DNA of 6,920 nt. Source: Actinomycetota bacterium (GTDB lineage Bacteria > Actinomycetota > Thermoleophilia > Solirubrobacterales > Solirubrobacteraceae). Of the stretch, positions 5,820 to 6,920 are shown in pieces. The stretch lies in assembly GCA_005888335.1 (NCBI GenBank), contig VAWY01000235.1, positions 1 to 6,920 on the forward strand. Reading direction: 5' to 3'. Made by a program: the position numbers and the translations under genes. Each line of letters begins with the position of its first letter. Within the stretch, counting starts at the first letter, position 1. Under the pieces are notes generated by a model that searched no databases, had not been told where the DNA came from, and saw only the letters and a program-made list of their open reading frames with translations.

Positions 5820-6734
5820 TCACGCCGGGCCCGCGGGCCCGGTGCGAGCTCTCGTCCCCGTCCTTGCGGCCTCATCGCCCTCCGCGGCGGCCAGGCGAGC
5901 CTCGCGCTCGCGAAACCCCGCCACGGTCAGCATCGTCTTCTCGACGCCGGTCACGCGGTTCATCGACGGGCCCATCCCCGGGAATCGGTCCATGATCGCC
6001 CGCATCGCTCGTCCCGGGCCGGGCAGCACGGCGACCTCCGGCTTGTCCTTGACGATCGCCCGGACGGCGGCCTTGCTCACCGCCCGCGGGGAGACCGTGA
6101 ACGCGCGGGGCGGCAGCTTGATGCCGACCTCCTCGGCGGTCCGGACGCCCACGCCTGCGTCGCGGACCGGCCCGAGGATCAGTGTCGAGGCGCTGACCCC
6201 GCTGCGGCGGTAGTCGCCGCGCAGGACCCTGGTGAAGCCGATCAGCCCATCCTTGGCGGCCGCGTAGGCCTCGGTCAGCGGAAACGACGTCCGTCCCGCC
6301 ATCGAGGACACGTTGACGATGTGGCCGCGGCCGCGCGCGAGCATCCCCGGCAAGACGAGCCGCGAGAGGATCAGCGAGCTGACGAGGTTGAGCTCGACGA
6401 CCGCGTGAAGCTCGTCCTCGCTGAGGTTGTGGAACTGGCGCTGCGGGTCCCCGCCGGCGTTGTTGACCAGCACGTCGATGCTTCCGAAGCTGCGCTGGAC
6501 GATCTCGACGACCTCACGCCGGTCCTCGGCCGAGGTCACGTCGCCCGGCACGGCGAGCGCAGTCGCGCCCCGTCGCTCGAGATCGCGCGCGACCGCGGCG
6601 AGGCCCTCCTCGCGGCGGGCGACGAGCGCGACCTTCGCCCCGCGCTCCGCGAGCGCGGCGGCGATGTGCGGGCCGACGCCGCGCGAGGCGCCCGTGACGA
6701 CGGCGGTGGCTCCCTGCAACTCGAAACGATGCAT
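5820..6734 (-). CDS. Short-chain dehydrogenase/reductase (classical SDR with C-terminal extension)
   Basis: This 304-residue NAD(P)-dependent oxidoreductase has all classical SDR marks: TGASRGVG cofactor loop (14-21), Arg at the end of strand two (VARREE, favouring NADP), GDVT (64-67), NNAG (91-94), Asn116 in ELNL, catalytic Ser144 in NVSSMAG, and Tyr157/Lys161 in YAAAK. About 55-60 residues beyond the usual 245-residue core form a C-terminal tail (VLPGPGRAMRAIMDRFPGMGPSMNRVTGVEKTM...) seen in some actinobacterial SDRs of unknown substrate. The tail ends in a low-complexity Ala/Arg/Gly/Thr stretch. ATG 6734 is chosen because AGGAGGG lies at 6751-6745, ten bases upstream; TTG 6743 would be too close to it. 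The gene is transcribed away from a TetR-like regulator and shares an operator-rich region with it, so it is probably that regulator's target. The substrate is unknown. Confidence 0.9.
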   Translation of the reverse strand: MHRFELQGATAVVTGASRGVGPHIAAALAERGAKVALVARREEGLAAVARDLERRGATALAVPGDVTSAEDRREVVEIVQRSFGSIDVLVNNAGGDPQRQFHNLSEDELHAVVELNLVSSLILSRLVLPGMLARGRGHIVNVSSMAGRTSFPLTEAYAAAKDGLIGFTRVLRGDYRRSGVSASTLILGPVRDAGVGVRTAEEVGIKLPPRAFTVSPRAVSKAAVRAIVKDKPEVAVLPGPGRAMRAIMDRFPGMGPSMNRVTGVEKTMLTVAGFREREARLAAAEGDEAARTGTRARTGPAGPA

Positions 6735-6744
6735 GGCTGACAAG

Positions 6745-6751
6745 CCCTCCT
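6745..6751 (-). promoter_or_regulatory. Ribosome binding site of the SDR gene
   Basis: AGGAGGG on the minus strand lies ten bases before ATG 6734. It is the strongest Shine-Dalgarno sequence in the window and decides the SDR start. It also shows that this gene, unlike the antitoxin and TetR-like genes, has a leader. Confidence 0.8.
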
Positions 6752-6771
6752 GACGAAACGCGAGCCGGATG

Positions 6772-6777
6772 ACGCTA
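6772..6777 (-). promoter_or_regulatory. Possible -10 element of the SDR gene
   Basis: TAGCGT on the minus strand fits TANNNT and would start transcription near 6765, giving a leader of about 30 bases that includes the ribosome binding site. The -35 region (about 6795-6800) is a poor match. The hexamer overlaps the first palindrome, so a bound regulator would cover it. Confidence 0.4.
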
Positions 6778-6803
6778 CACCGTGTAGCGCTACGGACCGT
6801 AGC
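6774..6803. promoter_or_regulatory. Two adjacent 15-bp palindromes: probable TetR-family operator
   Basis: GCTACAC-C-GTGTAGC (6774-6788) is followed with no gap by GCTACGG-A-CCGTAGC (6789-6803). Each is a perfect 7-bp inverted repeat around one base, sharing the outer GCTAC/GTAGC arms, with arms repeating every 15 bp. A further half-site GCTACAG occurs at 6809-6815 inside the tetR promoter. The block lies between a TetR-like gene and a divergent SDR gene. It covers the likely -10 and -35 of the SDR promoter and ends exactly where the tetR -35 begins. Binding should block SDR transcription and may affect the regulator's own. Confidence 0.75.
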
Positions 6804-6832
6804 TTGGCGCTACAGCACGTGTCCATTACAGT
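6804..6832 (+). promoter_or_regulatory. Promoter of the TetR-like gene
   Basis: TTGGCG (6804-6809) and TACAGT (6827-6832) are separated by 17 bp, the ideal spacing. The -10 ends eight bases before GTG 6841, so the transcript would be leaderless or nearly so. The spacer holds the half-site GCTACAG (in part overlapping the -35), suggesting self-regulation. Confidence 0.65.
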
Positions 6833-6840
6833 TCGCGAAC
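6831..6840. promoter_or_regulatory. Perfect 10-bp palindrome at the tetR start site
   Basis: GTTCGCGAAC is self-complementary, overlaps the last two bases of the -10 hexamer and ends right before the start codon. Its sequence differs from the GCTAC-type palindromes, so it would bind another regulator, or be chance. Confidence 0.3.
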
Positions 6841-6920
6841 GTGACCGCCGAGCCCGCCCCCCGCCGCCGTCCTGGCGCCCAGATGGACCCGGAGGCGGAC
6901 CGGCTCCTCCTCGAGGCGGC
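6841..6920 (+). CDS. TetR/AcrR-family transcriptional regulator, first 26 codons (runs off the right edge)
   Basis: Starting at GTG 6841 the frame reads TAEPAPRRRPGAQMDPEADRLLLEAA to the window edge. A basic, proline-containing leader followed by DPEAD...(I/L)L(E/D)AA is the usual opening of the first helix of TetR-type DNA-binding domains. The helix-turn-helix itself lies outside the window, so family assignment rests on this short stretch plus context: a divergent SDR gene, tandem palindromic operators between them and a near-ideal promoter. The start has no Shine-Dalgarno sequence, consistent with leaderless translation. An internal ATG (codon 15) is a less likely start because it would cut into the leader just before the helix. 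Confidence 0.65.
   Translation, partial: MTAEPAPRRRPGAQMDPEADRLLLEA

Noticed and set aside
6831..6840. GTTCGCGAAC as a LexA (SOS) box
   Set aside because: The actinobacterial SOS box has GAAC and GTTC arms in the opposite order separated by four bases; here the arms abut as GTTC...GAAC.

Overview
The window is very GC-rich DNA with dense, mostly overlapping genes, frequent GTG starts, at least two start codons sitting just downstream of a TANNNT -10 element, and a VapBC-type toxin-antitoxin pair. This suggests a high-GC actinobacterium (possibly Thermoleophilia/Solirubrobacterales, but that is a guess from style and not from a marker gene).

Left part (1-1369, minus strand): the end of a cell-surface polysaccharide locus. 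It contains a CDP-glucose 4,6-dehydratase gene (rfbG-like) interrupted by a frameshift near 1187-1190, followed after only 5 bases by the N-terminal 127 codons of a polytopic membrane protein resembling a polysaccharide flippase, which runs off the left edge. A 161-bp divergent intergenic region (1370-1530) separates this unit from the next.

Centre (1531-5101, plus strand): a tightly coupled operon of a WecG/TagA/CpsF-family glycosyltransferase, a nucleotide-sugar (UDP-HexNAc type) dehydrogenase and an extended-SDR nucleotide-sugar epimerase/dehydratase. Both junctions are 4-base GTGA stop/start overlaps. A small protein with one membrane segment and a disordered acidic/proline-rich tail follows 30 bases later. 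A reasonable reading is that the dehydrogenase makes a uronic acid sugar nucleotide and the WecG-family enzyme transfers it to a lipid-linked acceptor, with the flippase exporting the product. The exact sugars cannot be read from the sequence.

Right part (5134-6920): a minus-strand vapBC toxin-antitoxin module with a perfect 8-bp inverted repeat (5786-5804) over its promoter; a minus-strand classical SDR oxidoreductase; and, divergent from it, the first 26 codons of a TetR-like regulator. The SDR/tetR intergenic region carries two back-to-back perfect 15-bp palindromes plus a third half-site, placed across the promoters on both strands. This is the clearest regulatory structure in the window.

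I did not find a convincing undescribed system. The items most worth checking are the rfbG frameshift, the tandem palindrome operator, the vapBC operator and the recurring leaderless start geometry. No tRNA, rRNA, IS element, CRISPR array or clear intrinsic terminator was seen. No gene-free stretch exceeds 300 bases.
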